7,451 bases of DNA from positions 1 through 7,451 of the forward strand of contig CALFXX010000075.1 of assembly GCA_937952975.1 (NCBI GenBank), written 5' to 3'. Shown piece by piece: positions 1 to 7,400 of this stretch. The translations under genes were made by a program, and so were the position numbers. This DNA comes from an uncultured Alcaligenaceae bacterium. Its GTDB lineage: Bacteria > Pseudomonadota > Gammaproteobacteria > Burkholderiales > Burkholderiaceae_B. Position 1 is the first letter of the stretch, and each line of letters begins with the position of its first letter. A model generated the notes under the pieces. The model was not told where the DNA came from and ran no database searches. It saw only the letters and a list, made by a program, of their open reading frames with translations.

Positions 1-2
1 AT

Positions 3-620
3 TTTAATGCGATCATTGCACTGAGCAAGAAATTAAGGACTTCGCATTTTGCGGTGTTTGTCGCGATATACGTCATTTATCTTTCGCGTATGACGGGCAA
101 AGAGGAGATATGCCTGAGCGCACCCATATCGGGTCGGGATAATAACCTCCGAGATGTGGGAGGGATGTTATCTAACGTTGCGGCTGTGAGCCTCAACATA
201 CGGTCTAACAATACACTCAAAGAAATCGTTGAACACGCTTTAACCGTATATCTCGAGGCATTACCCCACAGTCGATACCCGGCTCATGAAGTGCGCAGAC
301 AGTCCCGCGCAAATAATATACCTGACCCTTTAGGTCTGAATATTAATCTGCAAAGTTTTGCCTTACAACTAGATTTTGGTGAGGTCAGTGCAATCGTAAA
401 CAAGCTCGATAATTCAGGACCTGTCGGCGATAGTGCACTGCAAATTTTTGACTATCAGGATGGCGGCCCTGTAGAAGTGAGGTTTGATTATGAAGAAACT
501 CTTTTTGAAAAGTCTTCCGTTCTCAAACATCTTGATCGACTGATTCAACTGTTTATAAATATTCCCGATCCTGACACTGTAGTTGCCTCATTTAAAATAC
601 TAGGCGAAGACGAAGAAAAA
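3..620 (+). other. Condensation domain 1 (C1), C-terminal half only
   Basis: Forms the peptide bond between an upstream donor and the threonine loaded on T1. Only the C-lobe is present, so the catalytic HHxxxDG motif lies upstream of the window. Visible landmarks are APISGRDNN (around residue 41), the GMLSNV core motif (54-59), HSRYPAHEVRRQ (89-100, matching the family HQRYxxExLRRDL motif), then GLNINLQSFALQLDFG and a LDNSGPVGDSALQIF stretch. The last two resemble the segments of EntF-like condensation domains usually written P-V-V-N-I-M-P-F-D-Y and N-L-S-S-G-P-V-E-D-L. That subfamily includes, but is not limited to, domains that take an aryl starter such as 2,3-dihydroxybenzoate; the donor cannot be decided here. 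The stretch is AT-richer than most of the gene (541-660 is 43 of 120 G+C by hand count). Confidence 0.88.
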
Positions 621-3600
621 TCATTATTAGAAACTTCCTGCGGTGAGTGCATATCATTAGAAAGTGTTTTTAGTACCTTGCCCGAACTCTTTGAGCAGCA
701 GGTAGTACGCACGCCCGAGGCTACGGCTCTCGTGTTTGATCAGTCTAAGCTCACCTATCGAGAACTCGATTCGCGCGCCAATCAACTTGCACGTCACTTA
801 ATCAGCCTAGGCATCGGCCCCGAGCAGATCGTAGCCTTGGCTCTCCCACGCTCCATTGAGATGGTGGTCGCCCTGCTTGCGGTGCTCAAGTCTGGTGCGG
901 CTTACCTGCCACTTGATCCAGACTACCCTGCCGCGCGTCTGACTTTCATGCTCATCGATAGTCACGCGTCTTTACTTATTACCGCGGATGACATCATCGG
1001 TGAAGTCATTCAAACACTGCGAGCTGACAGCAATGACATTCCCGTGCTCGACATCAATGACGAGCAGTTTAAAGTCGCGCTGACTCGATTCGACCAAGCA
1101 CCTGTTACACAAGCGCAGCGAGTTGCTCCCCTCACCTCGCAGAGTCTCACCTATATCATCTACACCTCAGGCTCAACGGGTACGCCTAAGGGCGTTGGCA
1201 TCACCCATCTAAACGTTACGCGTTTAATTGAGCAAACAGACTTTTGGTTTAACTTTAATACTCAGGACGTCTGGACACTATTTCATTCGATTGCATTTGA
1301 TTTCTCTGTATGGGAGATCTGGGGAGCCTTAGCTCATGGAGGATCTCTTGTCGTTGTACCTGACGACATTCGTCGCTCACCGCCTGATTTTTTAAGATTA
1401 CTTCAAGAACAGGGCATTACCGTTCTAAATCAAACACCGGCTGCGTTTGAGGCGCTAGCCTCTCACGTTATTACTTCAAATATTTCTCCAGATAGTATTT
1501 CGCTCAGATACGTAATCTTTGGAGGCGCAGCGCTCAATCCAATCAAGCTAGCCCAATGGAATAAGAGGTTTGTATCGCCTAAACCCGCCTTGATCAATAT
1601 GTATGGGATTACTGAGACAACCGTACATGTAACCTACAAGCCCCTCATTGACCAAGACTTCGGTAGTGATGCCAGTCCTATCGGTCAATCTATTACAGAT
1701 CTTTCCACGTACATCCTGGATGCAGCACTGAATCTCTTGCCGGTTGGCGTAACGGGCGAGCTATACATTGCAGGCGCAGGTCTGGCGCGCGGTTATTTCG
1801 GTCGTGCGGGGCTCACCGCAGAACGCTTCATAGCCAACCCCTTCGCGCAGCCAGGCTCAACAAGCACTCGCATGTATCGAAGCGGTGACTTAGCCCGCTG
1901 GAACGAAGACGGGGTCTTGGAGTATCTGGGTCGCGCCGATGCGCAGGTCAAGATCCGGGGTTTTAGGATTGAGTTGGGCGAGATTGAGTCAGCGCTGCTA
2001 TCAATCTCTAGCATCGCCCAGTGCACCGTGCAGGCTAGAGGCGAGGATGGGGCTAAGCAACTAGTCGCTTACCTCGTCGCAACTAACGCTGAGGGTGTGG
2101 TCACAACCATACCTGAGACCTCGACCCTTAGGGCGCTACTCGCCAACACCCTGCCCGACTACATGGTGCCCGCCGCCTTCGTTGTGCTTGAGTCCCTACC
2201 CCTCACCCCTAACGGTAAGCTTGATGTGCGTGCGCTGCCTGCGCCTGAGATAACCGGTGGCAGGAATTATCGTGCACCACAAACAGAGCACGAGCAACTT
2301 GTAGCTAGCCTCTTTGCTGAGCTCACAGGAGCGAGTCGCGTTGGCTTAGACGATAGCTTCTTTGCCTTAGGTGGCGACAGTATCAGTGCCATTCGTCTAG
2401 TATCGCTTGCCCGCGCTCGCAACGCACACCTGACTGTGCGCACCATCTTTGAGTACCCAAGCGTGCAGGCACTTGCCGCAGCAATAGAGGTTCGCTACGA
2501 GCAGGCTGTTATCCCCAAACCCGAGGCGGGATCTGTACTACTGACCCCACTTCAGACTCAGTTCCTAGAGTTATCCGGCTCAGTGACTCAATTTAATCAA
2601 GCCGTCATGCTTGTTGTACCTGAGGGCGAGTCTATAGAGGATGTACGCGTTGTGCTCGCCAAGCTTGTGGCGCATCACGATGCGCTGCGTCTTAAGCTCA
2701 TCGATACCCCGAGCGGTCGCAGCCTATGGTTACAAGACGAGGCGCCGGGGCTTGAGATCGTAGCTGTGGATCTGAGTGAACAGGACGACGACAAACAAGC
2801 CGAATCTATCGCCAAGCTCGGTCAGGAGCTCTCCAAACGGCTTGATCCCTCTGCCGGCCAGATGCTGGCGGCCACTTGGGTGACAACGAGTCGTGTACAC
2901 AGTCACCCGCCAGAGGCTGCACCGCCAGAGGCTGCACCGCCAGCGCGTGCCCTTCTCCTGCTTGCTATTCATCACCTGGCCATCGATGGCGTGTCCTGGC
3001 GTATCTTGCTTGAAGACCTTGAGCACCTGCGCATCCGCGATACCTTACCCGCACGTACGCACTCGGTCAGAGACTGGGCACAGGCACTTGCCCTGCAATC
3101 CACTTCCCGTGAGCGCGAGCTAGAAGACTGGTGCAACACGCTCACCGATCCCCAAGCGCTAGGTGGCGATGCCTTAATCGCACCCGAACAGAACCGTATC
3201 GGAGATGTTCGTCACTATACCTCACTGATCAGTCAGGAGCTGGCCGTCGCCCTGGGCAAGGTTGCCCGCACTTACCACGCGGGCATGGACGAGGTGTTGC
3301 TAGCCGCGCTCGGCATGGCACTCACCACTTGGCAACAAACACGCTACGGGCTTGCCCCCGCGCCTCTCCTGATCGATCTTGAGAGCCATGGTCGACAAAG
3401 CGACTCCCTCTCGCTTGATGGCTCAACTGGTCTTGACATCACCCATACTGTGGGCTGGTTTACAAGCGTGTATCCCGTGCGTCTGGATACCTCAGCGCTC
3501 GATATATACGAAGCCTTTGCGGGTGGGGATGCGGCAGGCCTGATGCTGCGCGCCACTAAATCCCGTATTGCCAAGATGCCCGATAAGGGACTAGGCTTTG

Positions 3601-6600
3601 GTATCCTGCGCTATCTGAACGAGAAGACAGCAAGCGTTTTAAGCACCTTACCCCAAGCGCAGATTGTCTTTAATTACCTGGGGCGCTTTGAGCAGAGTCA
3701 GCCTCAAGAAGGTTGGTACTCCAGTGGTTTTGTAGTCAGCGCCGACGATGCGGATCGTACACGCATGCACGAGATTGATGTCAACGCGTCCTTTGATGAG
3801 CAAGGTCGCTTGCAAGTCGTCTGGTCGCACCACCCTCTTAGACATCTACCTGCGAGCATTGAGGACTTGGCACAGCGTTTTGAGCAGGCTCTCGACGCTT
3901 TGGTTCGCCACAGCAGCGAGGCTGCGCTCGCGCAACGCCACACGCCCTCGGACTTTGCGCTCGCACACGCCCGTGGACTCGACCAGGCCATGCTTGATCG
4001 CTGGCCTGAGGCTTGCGAAGTCTGGCCACTCACCCCACTGCAGCAAGGCTTGGGCTTTGAGAGCTTGGCGCTTGCCGATACAAAGTATGACCCATATCGA
4101 GTTCAGTTGAGGATGACCTTAAAGGGCTCCCTTGACATCGAGCGGCTCAGGCGCGCGTTCGAGGCATTACTTGAGCGCCACTCGATTCTGAATCTTGCGC
4201 TACCCAGCGAGATGCTGGAGAAAGGACTCGGAATAGAGAATCCTCAGCGCGTTGACTTTGAGCTCCTTACCGCAGACGAGCAAGAACTCAGTGCACTGAT
4301 TCAAGAAGATTTACACACCCCCTTTGATCTGGAGCACGGCCCGCTCATCCGAGCCCGGTTGATTCAAACCGCGCCAAACGTTCATCACCTGATCCTCACG
4401 AACCACCACGCGATACTGGATGGATGGTCCATGCCCATCGTGATGGCTGATCTCGCAGCGCTATACCGCGAAGAAACGCTGCCCCCTACCTTAGCCTGGG
4501 GCGAGCACCTAAAATGGCTTGCTGCGCAGGATACTGAGGCTGCAAAGCATTACTGGCACCAACACCTCGCGGGGCAAGATTCAGGTGTGCTCTGGTCGTC
4601 TCGCGAGACGCATACCAAGCTAGTGCGCACAGAGTCGAAAAATCAAGATCCCGGCGAGTATGTCGAACACCTCTCAGCCGAACTCTCAGCGAGTCTCGAG
4701 CGCTTTGCAAGGAACCATGGCCTCACCATCGCTAACATTCTCCAATCACTTTATATGCTGTTACTCGCACGCCTGAGTGCGCGGGATGACATCACCATCG
4801 GGGTCACCCGCAGTGGTCGAAGTGCGCAGCGTGCAGGGGTAGATCGCGCAGTCGGGTTGTATATCAGCAACATGCCCTTAAGAGCACAAATTGATCTGTC
4901 GCAACCCCTTGTGGAATGGATGCGCGAAGTACAGACCGAGTTTGCCCAACAGGACGAGCACTTACATCTGGGCTTACAAGCTGCCCAACAACTACTTGGG
5001 CAACAAACGCTTTTTGATTCCCTGTTTGTGTTTGAGAACTACCCGATCGACACCAATGTGATTCAGTTTGCACCCGGCGTAGATATTGCACACATCTCGG
5101 GACATGATGCGACGCACTACGCACTATTACTCTGCGTGATGCCGTCAGCGAGTGGTTTAGTGCTTCGCGTATCCTATAACCAAGCACTTTTAGAGGCGAA
5201 ACAGATTGAGCGTATCGTCGGATACCTGACAGCAATGGTGCAAAGCTTAGCGACTGAGCCTGCCGATGCGTTACGTCTGGGCGAGTTGAGCTGGATCGAC
5301 GAGACCGAGCATCACCAAGTGCTCGAGCTATTTAATCAGACTCAGGCACCTGATGCAGATACGGATACGACCACCTCGGCGTTCACCTTTTTGCCTGAAC
5401 GCTTTGCGCAACAGGTAGCTCTTACGCCTGAGGCTGCGGCACTCGTGTTTGGTGAGCAGACCCTCACCTATCGCGAACTCGACGCGCGCGCCAATCAACT
5501 CGCGCGTCACTTGATTAGCCTTGGTATCGGACCCGAGCAGATCGTAGCCTTGGCCCTCCCGCGCTCCATCGAGATGGTCGTCGCCATGCTTGCGGTGCTT
5601 AAGAGCGGTGCGGCTTACCTGCCGCTTGATCCAGACTACCCTTCGGCGCGCTTGCACTTCATGCTCAGCGATAGCCAAGCAAACGTACTCATTACCGCCG
5701 GAGACAAAATCGGCGAAGTCATGCATGCGGTGATTCAAACGCTGCATTCTGAGCACGCAGAGATCCCTGTTCTTGACCTTAATTCGTTGCAGCTTCAACT
5801 CACCCTTGCCCAACTCGACCAAGCACCCGTTATTCAAGCTGAGCGCGTGAACCCGCTCACGCCCCAAAATCTCGCCTATCTCATCTACACCTCTGGTTCG
5901 ACAGGCAGACCGAAAGGGGCATGTATCACACACTCGGGCTTAATGAACTATTTATCTTGGGCTCAAGCAACCTATCATCCTGAAAATGGCAGCGGTACGG
6001 CCTTTAACTTATCGGCATCCTTTGATGCGTCAGTCACTCAAATATACCTACCTTTATTAGCAGGTGCGGCGCTGCACATACTTGACAGCGGCGATGAGGT
6101 TCAAGGACTCATTGCGTTAATGCAGCGTGAGCGCGGTCTAAGCTTTATCAAAACAACACCAGCCATCTTTAATATTCTTGCAACAACGCTCACTCAGGAT
6201 CAAATCCAAAACGTAGCACCTGTGATCATACTGGGTGGTGAAGCACTGGACGTTCACTCGTGTGCGATCTGGCGCATGAACGCTCCCGATACGCGTTTAT
6301 TTAACGAATATGGTCCAACTGAAACGGTTGTAGGCTGTGCAATTTATCAGGCAAAAGACTCTGATCAAAATAGCGTACCCATCGGCTCAGCGATCTGGAA
6401 TACGCAGATCTATATCCTCGATGCAGCATTGAATCCTTTACCGGTGGGAGTAACAGGTGAGCTATACATTGCAGGCGCAGGGCTGGCGCGCGGCTATCTT
6501 GGGCGCGCGGGGCTTACCGCAGAGCGTTTTGTGGCCAATCCGTTTGCTCAACCTGGATCGACCGGTGAGACAGGCAGCCGCATGTACCGTAGCGGAGACT

Positions 6601-7400
6601 TGGCACGCTGGACCGAGGATGGCGTTCTGGAATACCTCGGACGAGCCGATGCACAGGTCAAGCTAAGAGGATTCAGGATTGAGTTGGGCGAGATCGAGGC
6701 GGCTCTGCTTTCGATACCGGGGATTGGTCAGTGCACCGTTCAGGCCCGCGGCGAGGATGAGACCAAACAACTGGTGGCTTATCTTGTTGCAGAGGTTGAT
6801 ACAGCTGCGGGAGACAGTACGGGTACGGGTACGGGTGCGAGCGCGGATACAAAGGTAACCATTCCAGAGACATCTGCTCTGCGCAGTCTACTCTCCACCA
6901 CCCTGCCCGACCACATGGTGCCCGCAGCCTTCGTGGTACTAAAGTCCTTACCACTCACGCCTAACGGCAAGCTTGATGTGCGTGCGCTCCCTGCACCCGG
7001 AATCACAGACGAGAGTAAGTACCGAGCACCTGTTACCGAGCACGAGCAACTGCTGGCCAGCCTCTTTGCTGAGCTCACTGGGGTCAGCCGAGTTGGTCTA
7101 GACGACAACTTCTTTGAGCTAGGCGGCGACAGTATTAGTGGTATTCGTCTGGTATCAAAGATCAAAGCGCTCACAGGAGTAAAACTTGCGTTACGCACGC
7201 TCTTTGAGTACCCAACCGTACAAGAGTTTGCTATGCAATTAAAAGTTGTTGAGACCACACGGCGCTACAAACCTCTCTTACCTTTAAATAAAACGGGCAA
7301 CTTACCGCCATTATTTTGTTTCCCTCCTGGCGGTGGAATCTCAACCGTTTATAAAAATTTATCCGATGCCTTAGGTAAAGACCATCCGGTCTGGGGACTG
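3..7400 (+). CDS. Nonribosomal peptide synthetase, partial at both ends (C-A-T-E-C-A-T-TE)
   Basis: Cytoplasmic multimodular enzyme that builds a peptide without ribosomes, using ATP-dependent amino acid activation and phosphopantetheine-tethered intermediates. One frame (codons starting at positions divisible by 3) is open from position 3 to the end of the window and carries about 2466 codons of genuine sequence. In order I see: C-terminal half of a condensation domain (residues 1-~205), adenylation domain 1 (~227-~745), carrier domain 1 (~762-830, Ser793), epimerisation domain (~845-1310), condensation domain 2 (~1340-1775), adenylation domain 2 (~1797-2330), carrier domain 2 (~2346-2415, Ser2377) and the beginning of a thioesterase (~2435-2466). 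The TE shows this is the last protein of its assembly line. Start and stop codons lie outside. The frame continues to 7451 only because the terminal adapter sequence happens to be open in it. All catalytic motifs inspected are intact and I see no frameshift. Family assignment is near certain; the product is unknown. Confidence 0.97.
750..929 (+). repeat. Intragenic repeat R1, copy in A1 (pairs with 5463-5642)
   Basis: The 180 bases encoding LTYRELD through LPLDPDYP in A1 align without gaps to 5463-5642 in A2. By hand I count 20 mismatches (about 89% identity), mostly at third codon positions, with 58 of 60 residues identical. This reflects duplicated A-domain scaffold within the gene. Confidence 0.9.
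1710..2081 (+). repeat. Intragenic repeat R2, copy in A1 (pairs with 6411-6791)
   Basis: Covers the A6 to A8 motifs of A1, from YILDAALN to KQLVAYLVA. It is closely similar to the A2 copy, with a 9-base (3-residue) length difference just before the RMYRSGDLARW motif. Exact runs over 20 bases are shared around the GELYIAGAG codons. Confidence 0.88.
2283..2493 (+). other. Thiolation / peptidyl carrier domain 1 (T1)
   Basis: Carries the Thr and growing chain on a 4'-phosphopantetheine arm. The attachment motif is LGGDSI, with the modified serine at residue 793 (codon 2379). The domain runs from TEHEQLVASLFAEL to YPSVQALAAAIE. GGDS followed by Ile, with the ALGGDSISAIRLVSLARAR helix, is the pattern typical of carriers that precede an epimerisation domain, which is what follows here. 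Up to the serine it is 29 of 33 residues identical to T2; after it the two diverge. Confidence 0.95.
2535..3920 (+). other. Epimerisation domain (E), L-Thr to D-allo-Thr
   Basis: Converts the T1-bound residue at its alpha carbon so that the downstream condensation domain receives the D form. Order of motifs: VLLTPLQTQFLEL at the start (~845), HHLAIDGVSWRIL (990-1002, catalytic second His at 991), ESHGRQ (1127-1132, the EGHGRE position), HTVGWFTSVYPV (1148-1159), KGLGFGILRYL and FNYLGRF (1223-1229). VGWFTS, G(F/Y)GILRYL and FNYLG separate E domains from ordinary C domains. The likely catalytic Glu (1127) and the Asn-Tyr of FNYLG are kept, so I expect activity, although the EGHGRE motif has two substitutions. 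A Pro/Ala/Glu repeat (residues 969-980) is inserted in the loop just before the HH motif. Because A1 is read as Thr, the expected product is D-allo-Thr. Confidence 0.95.
2907..2942 (+). repeat. 15-bp in-frame tandem repeat, 2.4 copies (PPEAA-PPEAA-PP)
   Basis: The 15-base unit CCGCCAGAGGCTGCA occurs at 2907-2921 and again, identical, at 2922-2936, followed by a partial CCGCCA. It encodes PPEAA twice then PP, within the E domain between the strand ending AATWVTTSRVHSH and the strand ARALLLLAIHH. The two copies are identical at the DNA level, so the duplication is recent or kept homogeneous. It sits in a surface loop and keeps the frame. Confidence 0.95.
4020..5330 (+). other. Condensation domain 2 (C2), expected D-donor/L-acceptor (DCL) type
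   Basis: Joins the D-allo-Thr-terminated chain on T1 to the amino acid on T2. Full length (about 435 residues). Motifs: VWPLTPLQQGL (C1 motif, ~1340), RRAFEALLERHSIL (C2 motif), NHHAILDGWSM (C3, catalytic HHxxxDG at residues 1468-1474), ITIGVTRSGR (C4), VGLYISNMPLR (1617-1627, C5) and LFVFENYP (C6 region). The DCL assignment rests on its position directly after an E domain; I did not resolve subtype residues. The linker before it (TPSDFALA ... LDQAMLDRW) is the usual E-to-C type. No defect seen. Confidence 0.94.
5463..5642 (+). repeat. Intragenic repeat R1, copy in A2 (pairs with 750-929)
   Basis: Second copy of the 180-base scaffold block. The two residue differences from A1 are Ala for Ser in ELDARA and Met for Leu in VVAMLAVLK. 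Confidence 0.9.
6411..6791 (+). repeat. Intragenic repeat R2, copy in A2 (pairs with 1710-2081)
   Basis: Second copy of the A6-A8 block. It has three extra residues (PGSTGETGSRMY versus PGSTSTRMY in A1); otherwise the protein differs at only scattered positions. Confidence 0.88.
6819..6836 (+). repeat. Hexanucleotide microsatellite ACGGGT x3 (Thr-Gly x3)
   Basis: Three exact tandem copies of ACGGGT, followed by a near copy GGTGCG, encode TGTGTG inside the A2 C-terminal subdomain. The equivalent A1 loop between QLVAYLVA and IPET is 9 residues, whereas here it is about 23. It is a low-complexity surface linker of a length that slips easily, and it stays in frame. Confidence 0.9.
7035..7248 (+). 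other. Thiolation / peptidyl carrier domain 2 (T2)
   Basis: Holds the completed chain before release. The phosphopantetheine site is ELGGDSI with Ser at residue 2377 (codon 7131). The domain runs from TEHEQLLASLFAEL to YPTVQEFAMQLKV. The first half is nearly the same as T1. The half after the serine (KIKALTGVKLALRTLFEYP) is different, consistent with docking to a thioesterase instead of an epimerase. Confidence 0.95.
7300..7400 (+). other. Type I thioesterase domain (TE), N-terminal ~35 residues only
   Basis: Releases the finished peptide by hydrolysis or macrocyclisation. Visible: LPPLFCFPPGGGISTVYKNL then LGKDHPVWGL, matching the N-terminal beta strand, the glycine-rich turn and the next strand of NRPS thioesterases (family pattern PLFCxHPxGGxxxxYxxLxxxL ... 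PVYGLQ). The catalytic Ser, Asp and His are beyond the break, so hydrolysis versus cyclisation cannot be judged. The genomic sequence ends after the Leu codon at 7398-7400, where adapter begins. The DNA is AT-richer than T2 (7261-7380 is 50 of 120 G+C by hand count). Confidence 0.87.

Larger units (their letters stand above)
681..2240 (+). other. Adenylation domain 1 (A1), predicted L-threonine
   Basis: Activates an amino acid as its acyl-adenylate and loads it onto T1. Motifs seen: LTYRELD (A1 region, residues ~250), AVLKSGAAYLPLDPDYP (A2), YTSGSTGTPKG (A3, 387-397), FDFSVW (A4, D433), NMYGITET (A5, ~532), GELYIAGAGLARGY (A6), YRSGDLARW (A7), GRADAQVKIRGFRIELGEIE (A8) and LTPNGKLDVRAL (A10, Lys739). 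Aligned by eye to the GrsA phenylalanine domain, the ten pocket residues are D433, F434, W437, N476, I505, G507, M533, V541, H542 and K739. D-F-W-N-I-G-M-V-H-K is the established threonine signature. All catalytic motifs are intact. The core between A3 and A6 (about 1200-1700) is AT-richer than its flanks and differs from A2, whereas the flanks nearly match A2. The following E domain means the L-Thr is converted after loading. Confidence 0.95.
5391..6990 (+). other. Adenylation domain 2 (A2), predicted L-asparagine
   Basis: Activates the last amino acid of the chain. Motifs: LTYRELDARANQL, AVLKSGAAYLPLDPDYP, YTSGSTGRPKG (1962-1972), FDASVTQI (A4, D2008), NEYGPTET (A5), GELYIAGAGLARGY (A6), YRSGDLARW (A7), GRADAQVKLRGFRIELGEIE (A8) and LTPNGKLDVRAL (A10, Lys2323). 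Pocket residues by eye-alignment to GrsA: D2008, A2009, T2012, K2050, I2076, G2078, E2102, V2110, G2111, K2323, giving D-A-T-K-I-G-E-V-G-K. Known Asn codes read D-L-T-K-(L/I)-G-E-V-G-K, so only the second position differs (Ala for Leu). Asp codes usually have His at the E2102 position, so Asp is a weaker alternative. A Thr-Gly repeat lengthens the loop before the A9/A10 region compared with A1. Confidence 0.9.

Noticed and set aside
97..142. Strong ribosome-binding-like stretch (AAAGAGGAGAT) with an ATG at 110
   Set aside because: The ATG is out of frame with the NRPS and its reading frame stops after about 10 codons. The region encodes conserved C-domain residues, so the match is by chance.
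2893..3026. Repeat-containing open frames on both strands (RQRLHRQRLHRQR and WRCSLWRCSLW peptides)
   Set aside because: These repeated peptides are only the 15-bp tandem repeat read in wrong frames; the true frame gives PPEAA within the E domain.
3748..4110. 120-codon open frame on the + strand in another frame
   Set aside because: It overlaps the E-to-C2 junction, where the main frame shows continuous domain sequence on both sides; it is a shadow of that frame.
5328..5933. 201-codon open frame on the - strand
   Set aside because: Antisense to the A2 start, where every codon of the + strand frame fits known motifs. The peptide has no recognisable domain and arises from the codon bias of the real gene.
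6779..7258. 159-codon open frame on the - strand
   Set aside because: Antisense to the A2 end and T2. Its Ser/Pro-rich composition mirrors the + strand codons, and there is no family resemblance.
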